In this document: positions 1-4,793 of the stretch, piece by piece | Layout of the letters: the number at the start of each line of letters is the position of its first letter | How positions within the stretch are numbered: the first letter of the stretch is position 1 | Origin: Pseudomonadota bacterium | GTDB taxonomy: Bacteria > Pseudomonadota > Gammaproteobacteria > Burkholderiales > Burkholderiaceae_D | Assembly (NCBI GenBank): GCA_023391395.1 | Contig: JAEWBA010000068.1 | Span: 1 to 5,228 of the forward strand | Length of the DNA: 5,228 nt | Reading direction: 5' to 3' | Position numbers and translations under genes: made by a program | Notes under the pieces: model-generated | What the model was told of the DNA's origin: nothing | The model's input: only the letters and a program-made list of their open reading frames with translations | Databases searched by the model: none

Positions 1-407
1 ACCGCCATGCTGACGTCGGTGATCTGCACCAGGCAATGGCGCGCCAGGCCGGCGACTTCAATCGGCATGACGTGTACTGCCTGCTGCATGCGCGTGCCTT
101 GGGCGCGGTCGGCGGCGGTCGAGTAGAGCGGGAAGGGCGCCTTGTTGAGTGTCTGCGAGATCAGTGAAGCGAAGTTGTTGCGCAGCGCTTCCTCGATCGC
201 GACGTGGGTGCGGGTATCCACCAGTTCGGGGAAGAGCTCGAAGAAGGTCTTACCGCAGGCATCGCCGGCGGCAATGCCGGAATGCTGCTCGATCCAGTCG
301 TTCCACAACACCACCCGCTCTTCCGCATCGAGTACGATGACCCCTACGCGCACGGCGCGCAGGACGCCTTGCAGCAAGGCGTGACGGATGTCTGCAGTGG
401 CATCCAT
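1..407 (-). CDS. PAS-domain sensor/signalling protein, N-terminal 135 residues (runs off the left edge)
   Basis: Translating the minus strand from ATG 405-407 gives 135 open residues to the window edge. Residues about 17-64 look like the first half of a PAS sensory domain: a hydrophobic strand VGVIVLD (21-27), then VVLWN (32-36), a helix, and a K-T-FFELFPEL segment (53-62). The second half ends with a strand-like HCLVQITDV (124-132), the usual close of a PAS fold. No membrane segment is visible, so it is probably cytoplasmic. The start lies only 2 bases past the stop of the CheC-like gene, with a G-run (GGGGGG) about 6 bases before the ATG, which suggests translational coupling as third gene of the operon. 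The output domain is missing. In comparable operons it is often a GGDEF diguanylate cyclase or a histidine kinase, but that is inference. PAS assignment fairly sure, full protein type unknown. Confidence 0.72.
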   Translation of the reverse strand, partial: MDATADIRHALLQGVLRAVRVGVIVLDAEERVVLWNDWIEQHSGIAAGDACGKTFFELFPELVDTRTHVAIEEALRNNFASLISQTLNKAPFPLYSTAADRAQGTRMQQAVHVMPIEVAGLARHCLVQITDVSMA

Positions 408-409
408 CC

Positions 410-1024
410 TTAGCCCCCCAGCCTCGCCAGGTAGTCGTCCAGGTATTGCTGGAGATCGTGCAGCGCCGGCATGTCGAGCAGGAAGGCGACATAGCCGTGG
501 ATTTCGTGCTTCTCGATGTTGAAGTCGATTTTCAGGGTGAGCACCAGGCCGTCCCATTCCTTGCCGGGAGTGGACAGGATGGCGTCGCCGGTGCCGGCAT
601 GATAGATCGGCAGCGAACCCTGCATGCCCCTGCCGGACAGATTGGCCAGCGTCGCCATGCAGGCATTGAGGATGATGTTGCCGATCTCGCTCATCGCCTC
701 CTGCTCCATTTCCGACAGCTCTTCCATGGAGAGGCTTTGGCCCACCATCAGGCGCACGATCTCGAGGCTCTTCTCCTCGGGGAACATGAGGAAGGCCTCG
801 GTATTGAAAGCGCCGCCGAACTGCTGCGCGATCGCACAGATGCGACGGCCTTCCTGGCTGCCGAGGGTGCGGGCGACTTCGGCCCGTGTCTGGAACAGGA
901 TGGTCGGCACCGACATCGTCACTTCTTCATTGACGATGCGGCTCATGGCGGCTGCGGCCTGACCCACACCCTGGTTGAAGATCTCAACCAGGGCATCGTG
1001 CTGCATGTCGGTCAGCCGGAACAT
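410..1024 (-). CDS. CheC/CheX-family phosphatase with two intact active-site motifs
   Basis: A 204-residue cytoplasmic protein of the CheC/CheX/FliY phosphatase family, which removes phosphate from CheY-type receivers. The family active-site pattern (D/S-x3-E-x2-N-x22-P) occurs twice: DALVEIFN with E14, N17 and P40, and EAMSEIGN with E113, N116 and P139. Both copies have the exact N-x22-P spacing, and the second has E in the variable first position. Two sites in about 200 residues match CheC rather than CheX, which usually has one. The start chosen is ATG 1022-1024, whose A is also the last base of the upstream receiver's stop (TGATG), with GAGG a few bases before it. A TTG one codon earlier is possible but less likely. 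The receiver directly upstream is the obvious substrate. No cheD, cheA or flagellar gene is visible, so a classical chemotaxis role is not shown. Family sure, partner inferred. Confidence 0.88.
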   Translation of the reverse strand: MFRLTDMQHDALVEIFNQGVGQAAAAMSRIVNEEVTMSVPTILFQTRAEVARTLGSQEGRRICAIAQQFGGAFNTEAFLMFPEEKSLEIVRLMVGQSLSMEELSEMEQEAMSEIGNIILNACMATLANLSGRGMQGSLPIYHAGTGDAILSTPGKEWDGLVLTLKIDFNIEKHEIHGYVAFLLDMPALHDLQQYLDDYLARLGG

Positions 1025-1383
1025 CAAGCCTCGAGAGTCGAAATAATCTGGCGGATACGGGCCTCGGTGATCGGCTTTTCGGCAAAGCCGACGCCCGCCG
1101 CAATCGCCTTTTCACGGCTGGCGTCCTGCACATTGGCGGTCAGCAGGGTGATGCGGGCAGCCGGGCACTTTTCCTTCAACTTGTCGATGGCGGCAAAGCC
1201 GCCCATGCCGGGCATGTTGACGTCGAGGAGAATCAGATCGGGATTGACGGCGACGACTTTTTCTAGGGCTTCCTCACCGCTGGCGGCTTCTTCGACGGTC
1301 CAGTCGGGCCGCTGATCAAGAATGAACTGCCGGGACAGCATGCGCGACACGCGACTGTCATCCACCACGAACACCTTTGCCAT
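1024..1383 (-). CDS. stand-alone CheY-like response regulator receiver
   Basis: A 119-residue protein made only of a receiver domain. The acidic pair D8-D9 (in KVFVVDDSRVSR), the phosphoacceptor D54 (in LILLDVNMPGMGG), T82 (in LLTAN) and K103 (in FAEKP) are all in place, so it should bind Mg2+ and accept phosphate from a histidine kinase. There is no DNA-binding or enzymatic output domain, so it presumably acts by protein contact, like CheY. The start chosen is ATG 1381-1383, which gives the usual N-terminus MAKVFVVDDS; a GTG nine codons upstream would add an atypical leader. A GGAAAG lies about 11 bases before the ATG, a rather long spacing. It is the first gene of a three-gene operon, and its stop overlaps the start of the CheC-like phosphatase by one base. 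The cognate kinase is not in the window. Whether it drives motility, pili or c-di-GMP signalling cannot be told. Confidence 0.92.
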   Translation of the reverse strand: MAKVFVVDDSRVSRMLSRQFILDQRPDWTVEEAASGEEALEKVVAVNPDLILLDVNMPGMGGFAAIDKLKEKCPAARITLLTANVQDASREKAIAAGVGFAEKPITEARIRQIISTLEA

Positions 1384-1535
1384 AATTACACGAGCTTTCC
1401 TGAATTTCACCCATTTTGGGCCTTATGCGAAGTCTAACATTGCCGGCCCTTCATCGCCGCGTGCACCATGAAAAAAACGGCCGGGCCAGTGCGGGGCGCT
1501 TAAAATAGGCGGTTTTCCAGTCAACTTATCGCAAC
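1384..1535. promoter_or_regulatory. divergent intergenic region between the receiver operon and rpiA
   Basis: These 152 bases must contain the promoters for both the leftward signalling operon and rightward rpiA, because no other gene precedes either. On the plus strand TAAAAT (1501-1506) resembles a -10 box, but no good -35 lies 16-18 bases upstream. On the minus strand a TG-T-TAGACT element (complement of 1433-1441) is a weak extended -10 candidate. An A-run at 1471-1477 sits between two GC-rich patches. No convincing operator was found. The role follows from gene layout; the exact sites are not resolved. Confidence 0.4.
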
Positions 1536-2207
1536 ATGACACAGGACGAACTCAAGCAGGCCGTGGCGCGCGCCGCCATCGATTATGTGGTGGATGGCGC
1601 CGTCATCGGTGTCGGCACCGGCTCCACTGCCAATTTCTTCATCGATGAACTGGGCAAGGTCAAGCAGCGCATCAAGGGCGCGGTCGCATCTTCCGAGGCC
1701 ACTGCGGCCCGGCTGAAAGCGCACGGCATCGCCGTGTTCGACCTCAACGAGGTCGATACCATGCCGGTGTACATCGACGGCGCCGACGAGATCACCCCCC
1801 AGGGAGCGATGATCAAGGGCGGCGGCGCGGCCCTCACGCGCGAAAAGATCGTCGCTTCGGTGGCCGACAAGTTTGTCTGCATCGCCGACGGCTCCAAGCT
1901 GGTCGACATGCTCGGCAAGTTTCCGCTGCCGGTGGAAGTGATCCCGATGGCGCAGGCGGCGGTCGCGCGCCGGCTGGCGCAACTGGGCGGCGAGCCGCGC
2001 CTGCGCATGAAGGACGGCAAGCCGCTGGTGACCGACAACGGCTGCAATATCCTCGATCTGCATGGCTTGCGCATTGCCGAACCGGCGGTGCTGGAAGAAG
2101 AGATCAACAATATCGTCGGCGTGGTGACGGTTGGCCTGTTCGCGCGCCGCGGCGCCGACGTGGCCCTGCTGGGCACGGCGGAAGGAGTGAAGACGCTGAT
2201 GTTCTGA
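1536..2207 (+). CDS. rpiA: ribose-5-phosphate isomerase A
   Basis: Cytoplasmic enzyme interconverting D-ribose 5-phosphate and D-ribulose 5-phosphate in the non-oxidative pentose phosphate pathway. The 223-residue length is close to the E. coli enzyme (219), and the sequence follows it throughout. It has phosphate-binding GTGST (27-31), DGADE with D81 and D84, [11 protein letters not shown] (94-104) with K94 and the catalytic base E103, then CIADGSK (115-121), [11 protein letters not shown] (129-139) and a C-terminal [17 protein letters not shown] (195-211). The [10 protein letters not shown] start matches the family N-terminus, so ATG 1536 is secure even though no clear Shine-Dalgarno precedes it (the last 15 bases are TCAACTTATCGCAAC). 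This may mean a short or weakly initiated leader. It is divergent from the signalling operon and 45 bases ahead of the carbonic anhydrase gene, with which it may share a transcript since no clear terminator lies between. Nothing unusual in the protein. Confidence 0.97.
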   Translation: MTQDELKQAVARAAIDYVVDGAVIGVGTGSTANFFIDELGKVKQRIKGAVASSEATAARLKAHGIAVFDLNEVDTMPVYIDGADEITPQGAMIKGGGAALTREKIVASVADKFVCIADGSKLVDMLGKFPLPVEVIPMAQAAVARRLAQLGGEPRLRMKDGKPLVTDNGCNILDLHGLRIAEPAVLEEEINNIVGVVTVGLFARRGADVALLGTAEGVKTLMF

Positions 2208-2240
2208 CCGGTTTTTTCAAGCGCAATAACAAGACAAGAA

Positions 2241-2252
2241 AGGGAGGGGAAA
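2241..2252 (+). promoter_or_regulatory. strong ribosome binding site of the carbonic anhydrase gene
   Basis: AGGGAGGGGA contains GGAGG at 2243-2247, five bases before ATG 2253. It fixes the start of the exported carbonic anhydrase at the codon that supplies the full lipoprotein signal peptide. It contrasts with the absence of a clear Shine-Dalgarno in front of rpiA just upstream, so the two could be translated at different levels even from one message. Confidence 0.75.
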
Positions 2253-2972
2253 ATGGGAACCGGAACTGCAAAACTGGGCGCTCTGCTGCTGGTTGCTGGA
2301 CTGAGCGCCTGCGGTCATCAGGCCTCGGTACAGGCGACGGCGGAGCCGCCCGTAATGAGCAAAGAGGTGCAGGCACAGATCACGCCGGAGCGCGCCCTGC
2401 AGATGCTCAAGGACGGCAATGCGCGCTTCGTCTCCGGGAAGATGCAAAAGCGCGACCTGAAGGCCCAGGTCAAGGCGACCGGCCGGGACGGCCAGTATCC
2501 CTTCGCCAGCGTGGTCAGTTGCATCGATTCGCGCGCCGCGCCTTCGCTGGTGTTCGATCAGGGCATAGGCGACCTGTTCACCGCCCGCGTGGCAGGCAAT
2601 TTCGTCAATGAAGACATCCTCGGCAGCCTGGAATACGCTTCGCGCGTGGCCGGCTCCAAACTGATCGTCATCCTTGGCCATACCCATTGCGGCGCCATCA
2701 AGGGCGCCTGCGACAACGCCAAACTCGGCAACCTGACGCAGTTGCTGGACAAGCTGCGCCCGGCAGTGGATGCCACGCCCAACATCGGTGGCGCCGACCG
2801 CTCCTCGCACAATCACGGCTTTGTCGATGCGGTCGCGGAAACCAATGTGCGGATGACGGTGAACGAAGTGCTCAAGCGCAGCGCGGTATTGCGCGAAATG
2901 GCCGCGAAGGGCGAGATCAAGGTGGTCGGCGCGATGCTCGACGTCGAGACCGGCGAAATCCGCTTTTACTGA
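2253..2972 (+). CDS. beta-class carbonic anhydrase with lipoprotein signal peptide
   Basis: Zinc enzyme for reversible hydration of CO2 to bicarbonate. The 239-residue protein shows the beta-class pattern: zinc ligand C90 with the D92-R94 dyad (VVSCIDSR, 87-94), then H143 and C146 (ILGHTHCGAIK, 140-150), and the conserved DLFTARVAGNFV (107-118) and GSLEYA (124-129). It ends with the usual GAMLDVETGEIRFY (226-239). Unlike cytoplasmic enzymes such as E. coli Can, it starts with a short signal: K7, a hydrophobic stretch LGALLLVAG (8-16) and the lipobox LSAC with C20 as lipidation site. G21 at position +2 is not an inner-membrane retention signal, so an outer-membrane lipoprotein facing the periplasm is likely. 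About 22 linker residues follow. It lies 45 bases after rpiA and ends in a shared terminator with a convergent gene. Class sure; export predicted. The role (periplasmic CO2/bicarbonate or pH balance) is inferred. Confidence 0.93.
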   Translation: MGTGTAKLGALLLVAGLSACGHQASVQATAEPPVMSKEVQAQITPERALQMLKDGNARFVSGKMQKRDLKAQVKATGRDGQYPFASVVSCIDSRAAPSLVFDQGIGDLFTARVAGNFVNEDILGSLEYASRVAGSKLIVILGHTHCGAIKGACDNAKLGNLTQLLDKLRPAVDATPNIGGADRSSHNHGFVDAVAETNVRMTVNEVLKRSAVLREMAAKGEIKVVGAMLDVETGEIRFY

Positions 2973-2975
2973 TGG

Positions 2976-3011
2976 AAGGCCCGGGGCGGTTCAAGCCGCC
3001 CCGAGCGCCTT
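2976..3011. terminator. bidirectional hairpin terminator between convergent genes
   Basis: CGGGGCGG (2982-2989) pairs perfectly with CCGCCCCG (2996-3003) around the loop TTCAAG. An outer AAGGC (2976-2980) pairs with GCCTT (3007-3011) across a small internal loop, for 13 base pairs in all. On the plus strand the stem runs into TTTCTT (3010-3015), a modest U-tract; on the minus strand it is followed by TTCC. It begins 4 bases after the carbonic anhydrase stop and overlaps the last codons and stop of the convergent gene, so it can serve both transcripts. Confidence 0.65.
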
Positions 3012-3521
3012 TCTTACCTGTTCCAGATAGGGCTGGGCGAAGCGGCCGCCCTGCTTGGACGCATGCAAGGCCATATGCCAGTGGCCGACCACGGCCAGCA
3101 ATTGCCCGGCATCGCGCGCGCGTTCGATGCGCTGGATCAGGTCGGCGCCCAGCAGGCCCATATAGGTCTGGGTCGTGATCGTCATGAAATCCTTAACCCC
3201 GCGCAGCGTCTCGGTATCCTGAATCAGTCCCTGCTGGGGCGGTGCAGATTCCCTGGCCTGGCCCTGCTGTGCAGACTGCTGGCGCGCCCCATCTTCGGCG
3301 TTGACGATGAAGTGTTCCGACGCCAGAAAGCAGACGATTTCTTCCAGTTCCGCCGTCGGGAGCATGGCGGCAATCGTCTCCAGGCTCCGGCTGCCGTCCA
3401 TGACGATCAGCACGTGGCGCTGGCGCGGATTCAAGCCGTGGCGGCGTTGTGCGATTTCGGCATGGCCTTTTGCCGTCTTGACGAATACGGTTCTGGAAGC
3501 GGGCAGGGCCACGGTCGGCAT
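2991..3521 (-). CDS. uncharacterised 176-residue protein, possible winged-helix N-terminus
   Basis: Not assigned to a named family. Residues about 11-73 look like one compact alpha/beta unit: K-x2-GHAEIAQRRHGLNPRQRHVL, then VMDGSRSLETIAAML and an ELEEIVCFLASEHFIV tail. This resembles the winged-helix-like unit seen at the N-terminus of various betaproteobacterial proteins, but the likeness is from memory. A Q/A/P-rich linker (about 77-98) follows, then a mainly helical C-terminal unit (101-175) with FMTITTQTYMGLLGADLIQR (112-131) and VVGHWHMALHASK (144-156). There is no signal peptide or membrane segment, so it is probably cytoplasmic. ATG 3519-3521 is supported by GGGAG six bases upstream. 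It converges with the carbonic anhydrase gene and has its own candidate promoter, so it appears to be a single-gene unit. Its stop lies in the shared terminator. A regulatory or protein-binding role is possible but not shown. Confidence 0.8.
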   Translation of the reverse strand: MPTVALPASRTVFVKTAKGHAEIAQRRHGLNPRQRHVLIVMDGSRSLETIAAMLPTAELEEIVCFLASEHFIVNAEDGARQQSAQQGQARESAPPQQGLIQDTETLRGVKDFMTITTQTYMGLLGADLIQRIERARDAGQLLAVVGHWHMALHASKQGGRFAQPYLEQVRKALGAA

Positions 3522-3530
3522 GCGAATCTC

Positions 3531-3552
3531 CCGGTCAAATGAGCTTGACCGG
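3531..3552 (-). promoter_or_regulatory. perfect 8-bp inverted repeat overlapping the Shine-Dalgarno of the uncharacterised gene
   Basis: CCGGTCAA (3531-3538) and TTGACCGG (3545-3552) are perfect complements separated by 6 bases. On the minus-strand message this sits about 10 bases after the predicted transcription start, and its 3' arm ends in the first two G of the GGGAG ribosome binding site (3528-3532). As RNA it could form a stem that partly hides the binding site; as DNA it could be an operator for a dimeric repressor. The repeat is directly visible; its function is inferred. Confidence 0.5.
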
Positions 3553-3567
3553 AGAACTTAGCGGACA

Positions 3568-3595
3568 AATATGACCTGCGTATTTCCATGATCAA
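3568..3595 (-). promoter_or_regulatory. candidate sigma70 promoter of the uncharacterised gene
   Basis: On the minus strand TTGATC (complement of 3590-3595) and CATATT (complement of 3568-3573) are 16 bases apart, each matching the consensus at four of six positions. The predicted start is near 3561, giving a leader of about 40 bases that contains the 3531-3552 inverted repeat. Position and spacing are good, the hexamers are average. Confidence 0.45.
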
Positions 3596-3711
3596 CGGGG
3601 GGAACGGGCGTAAAAATCGCGGCGTACCGGAAGAGGGCTGCAGATTGCAGGAGGAAAGTGGTGGGTTGAACGTACCTTGCCTTGCACCGAAGAACCGAAG
3701 CGCAAAGCGCT

Positions 3712-4539
3712 TTAGCGCAGCGGCGACAGGCTTGCTCCCAGCCGCTCCGACAGCCGGTTTGCCAGCGCGCGGATCGCGCTACCCGCCTTCTCTTGCGTCT
3801 CCTGGTCAATCTCGAGCGACATCAGGCTGACTGCGACGCCAGCCACCGCACGCGTGCCCCTCGAATCGAAGACCGGGGCGCCGAAACAGTGCATGCCGTC
3901 GCGTACCTCACCGCCGTCGATGGAATAGCCGCGCTTGCGGATTTCCCGGACCTGCTTCAAGAGTGCCGTCAGGTTGGGTGTGCCGGCAGCGGTCAACCGC
4001 TCCGGCCATGGTCCCTTCAGTAGTTCGCGTATCTCCCCATCCTCCAGCGTGCTCAGCATGGCCTTGCCGGTCGCGGTGAATGGCGCCGGCAGCCGCATCC
4101 CGGTGCGGAAGGTCACTCCCAGCGGCCGGTCGCTGTTGCGGCAAGCGATGTAGACCACGCTATTGCCGTCCAATACCGACAGCGTGATCGTTTCCTCTGG
4201 CAACACGCTGACTTCGTCCCAGGCAGCGAAGAATTCCTGCGTGATTTCGGTGCGCGAGAGGAAGGCATTGGCCCAGCTCATCAGGTGCGGACCGAGCGCC
4301 ATCTGTCCACCTTCCAGGCGCGTCAGCAGCCGCAGGTGGATCAATGTATTGCACAGGGTGTGCACGGTGCTTTTCGAGAGCTCGAGCCGGCGTACCAGTT
4401 CTGCCAGCGACAGCGGTGTCGCGGATTGCGCAAACACGTCCAGCACCTGAGCAGCTTTCAGCACCGCGGGAGCAAGATTCTTGTCCTTGGTGGTGGAAGT
4501 GGTACGCGCGGGGCGCGGTGATGAAGGCGGGCGCGGCAT
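3712..4539 (-). CDS. IclR-family transcriptional regulator
   Basis: A 275-residue DNA-binding regulator. After a basic, Pro/Ser/Thr-rich N-terminal tail of about 21 residues comes the IclR winged helix-turn-helix (about 22-84): AAQVLDVFAQSATPLSLAEL, then a recognition helix around SKSTVHTLCNTL (55-66) and wing residues TRLEGGQMALG (73-83). The IclR effector-binding domain (about 100-268) has MRLPAPFTATGKAML (148-162) and RKRGYSIDGGEVRDGMHCFG (201-220), APVFD (221-225) and GVAVSL (234-239), the typical ligand-pocket segments. ATG 4537-4539 is taken as start, with AAAGGA about 12 bases upstream. A TTG seven codons earlier is open but lacks a ribosome binding site. It is divergent from a solute-binding protein gene, the usual arrangement for an IclR regulator that controls its neighbour and itself. 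IclR proteins act as activators or repressors, often answering to aromatic or small organic acids; the ligand here is unknown. Confidence 0.93.
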   Translation of the reverse strand: MPRPPSSPRPARTTSTTKDKNLAPAVLKAAQVLDVFAQSATPLSLAELVRRLELSKSTVHTLCNTLIHLRLLTRLEGGQMALGPHLMSWANAFLSRTEITQEFFAAWDEVSVLPEETITLSVLDGNSVVYIACRNSDRPLGVTFRTGMRLPAPFTATGKAMLSTLEDGEIRELLKGPWPERLTAAGTPNLTALLKQVREIRKRGYSIDGGEVRDGMHCFGAPVFDSRGTRAVAGVAVSLMSLEIDQETQEKAGSAIRALANRLSERLGASLSPLR

Positions 4540-4601
4540 GGTACGGCGATGTCCTTTCAAAAGGGGAAACGCAGCGAAACAGCTGCTTTACACGGGGGCT
4601 A

Positions 4602-4627
4602 ATTTTCCGCACGTTCGTGCTTGAAAT
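4602..4627. promoter_or_regulatory. imperfect 26-bp dyad upstream of the transporter promoter, candidate IclR operator
   Basis: GCACG (4609-4613) and CGTGC (4616-4620) form a perfect inner repeat around TT. On the same axis ATTT (4602-4605) pairs with AAAT (4624-4627), so 9 of 12 outer-to-inner positions are symmetric before the central TT. The right edge is 5 bases before the -35 box, centred near -53 from the predicted start, where an activator of this family could sit. It lies between two divergent genes, one coding for an IclR protein. The symmetry is seen; binding is inferred. Confidence 0.45.
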
Positions 4628-4632
4628 AATGC

Positions 4633-4661
4633 TTGACGCTCAAAAACGGCTTGCCTACCAT
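4633..4661 (+). promoter_or_regulatory. candidate sigma70 promoter of the solute-binding protein gene
   Basis: TTGACG (4633-4638, five of six consensus bases) and TACCAT (4656-4661, four of six) are separated by the ideal 17 bases. Transcription would start near 4668, leaving a leader of about 126 bases before ATG 4794. This is the best promoter match in the window. The mediocre -10 would fit a promoter that depends on an activator. Confidence 0.55.
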
Positions 4662-4681
4662 GCATTTGTCCTGGATGCTGA

Positions 4682-4707
4682 ATACCGTCCCGTATGCAGG
4701 ACGATAT
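4682..4707. promoter_or_regulatory. second imperfect 26-bp dyad, in the predicted 5' leader
   Basis: CGTCC (4686-4690) pairs with GGACG (4699-4703). On the same axis ATA (4682-4684) pairs with TAT (4705-4707), and G4692 with C4697 and A4694 with T4695. Ten of 13 positions are symmetric. It would lie about 14-39 bases after the predicted transcription start, so it could be a repressor site or a leader hairpin. Its sequence is not the same as the dyad at 4602-4627, though the overall length is equal. Confidence 0.35.
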
Positions 4708-4793
4708 CACAATAACACAATCTGATTCACAGAGTAGCACTCACAAACCCCACAATGCGATAACGCATGTTCATCCATAACGGAGGAGACAAT

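Noticed and set aside
446..1315. A 289-codon open frame on the plus strand antisense to the CheC-like and receiver genes.
   Set aside because: It spans the junction of two well-supported minus-strand genes, and its translation is His/Gln/Ala/Gly-rich in the way typical of reverse-frame shadows in GC-rich DNA. No domain is recognisable.
1521..2063. A 180-codon minus-strand open frame over rpiA, and similar long frames opposite the carbonic anhydrase gene.
   Set aside because: They are fully antisense to enzymes with intact catalytic motifs and show shadow-like composition.
2208..2252. T-run at 2213-2218 after rpiA as a possible terminator.
   Set aside because: No stable stem lies directly upstream of the T-run, so rpiA may be read through into the carbonic anhydrase gene.
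3063..3542. A 159-codon plus-strand frame opposite the uncharacterised gene.
   Set aside because: The minus-strand frame has a better Shine-Dalgarno, promoter, terminator placement and plausible domain composition; the plus-strand product looks like a shadow. Because the minus-strand protein is itself unrecognised, this is slightly less certain than the other rejections.
3553..3711. Intergenic stretch between iclR and the uncharacterised gene, searched for a small RNA or short gene.
   Set aside because: Apart from the candidate promoter at 3568-3595, it shows only a 5-bp repeat (CTGCA/TGCAG at 3638-3650) and short open frames without ribosome binding sites.
3698..3713. Hairpin AAGCGC-AAA-GCGCTT with palindrome AAAGCGCTTT at the iclR stop codon, a possible terminator.
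   Set aside because: The stem is only 6 base pairs and on the minus strand it is not followed by a U-tract, so it is not called as a terminator.
4571..4586. Inverted repeat GCAGC/GCTGC in the iclR leader.
   Set aside because: A 5-bp repeat with a 6-base loop is expected by chance in such DNA, and no regulatory context supports it.
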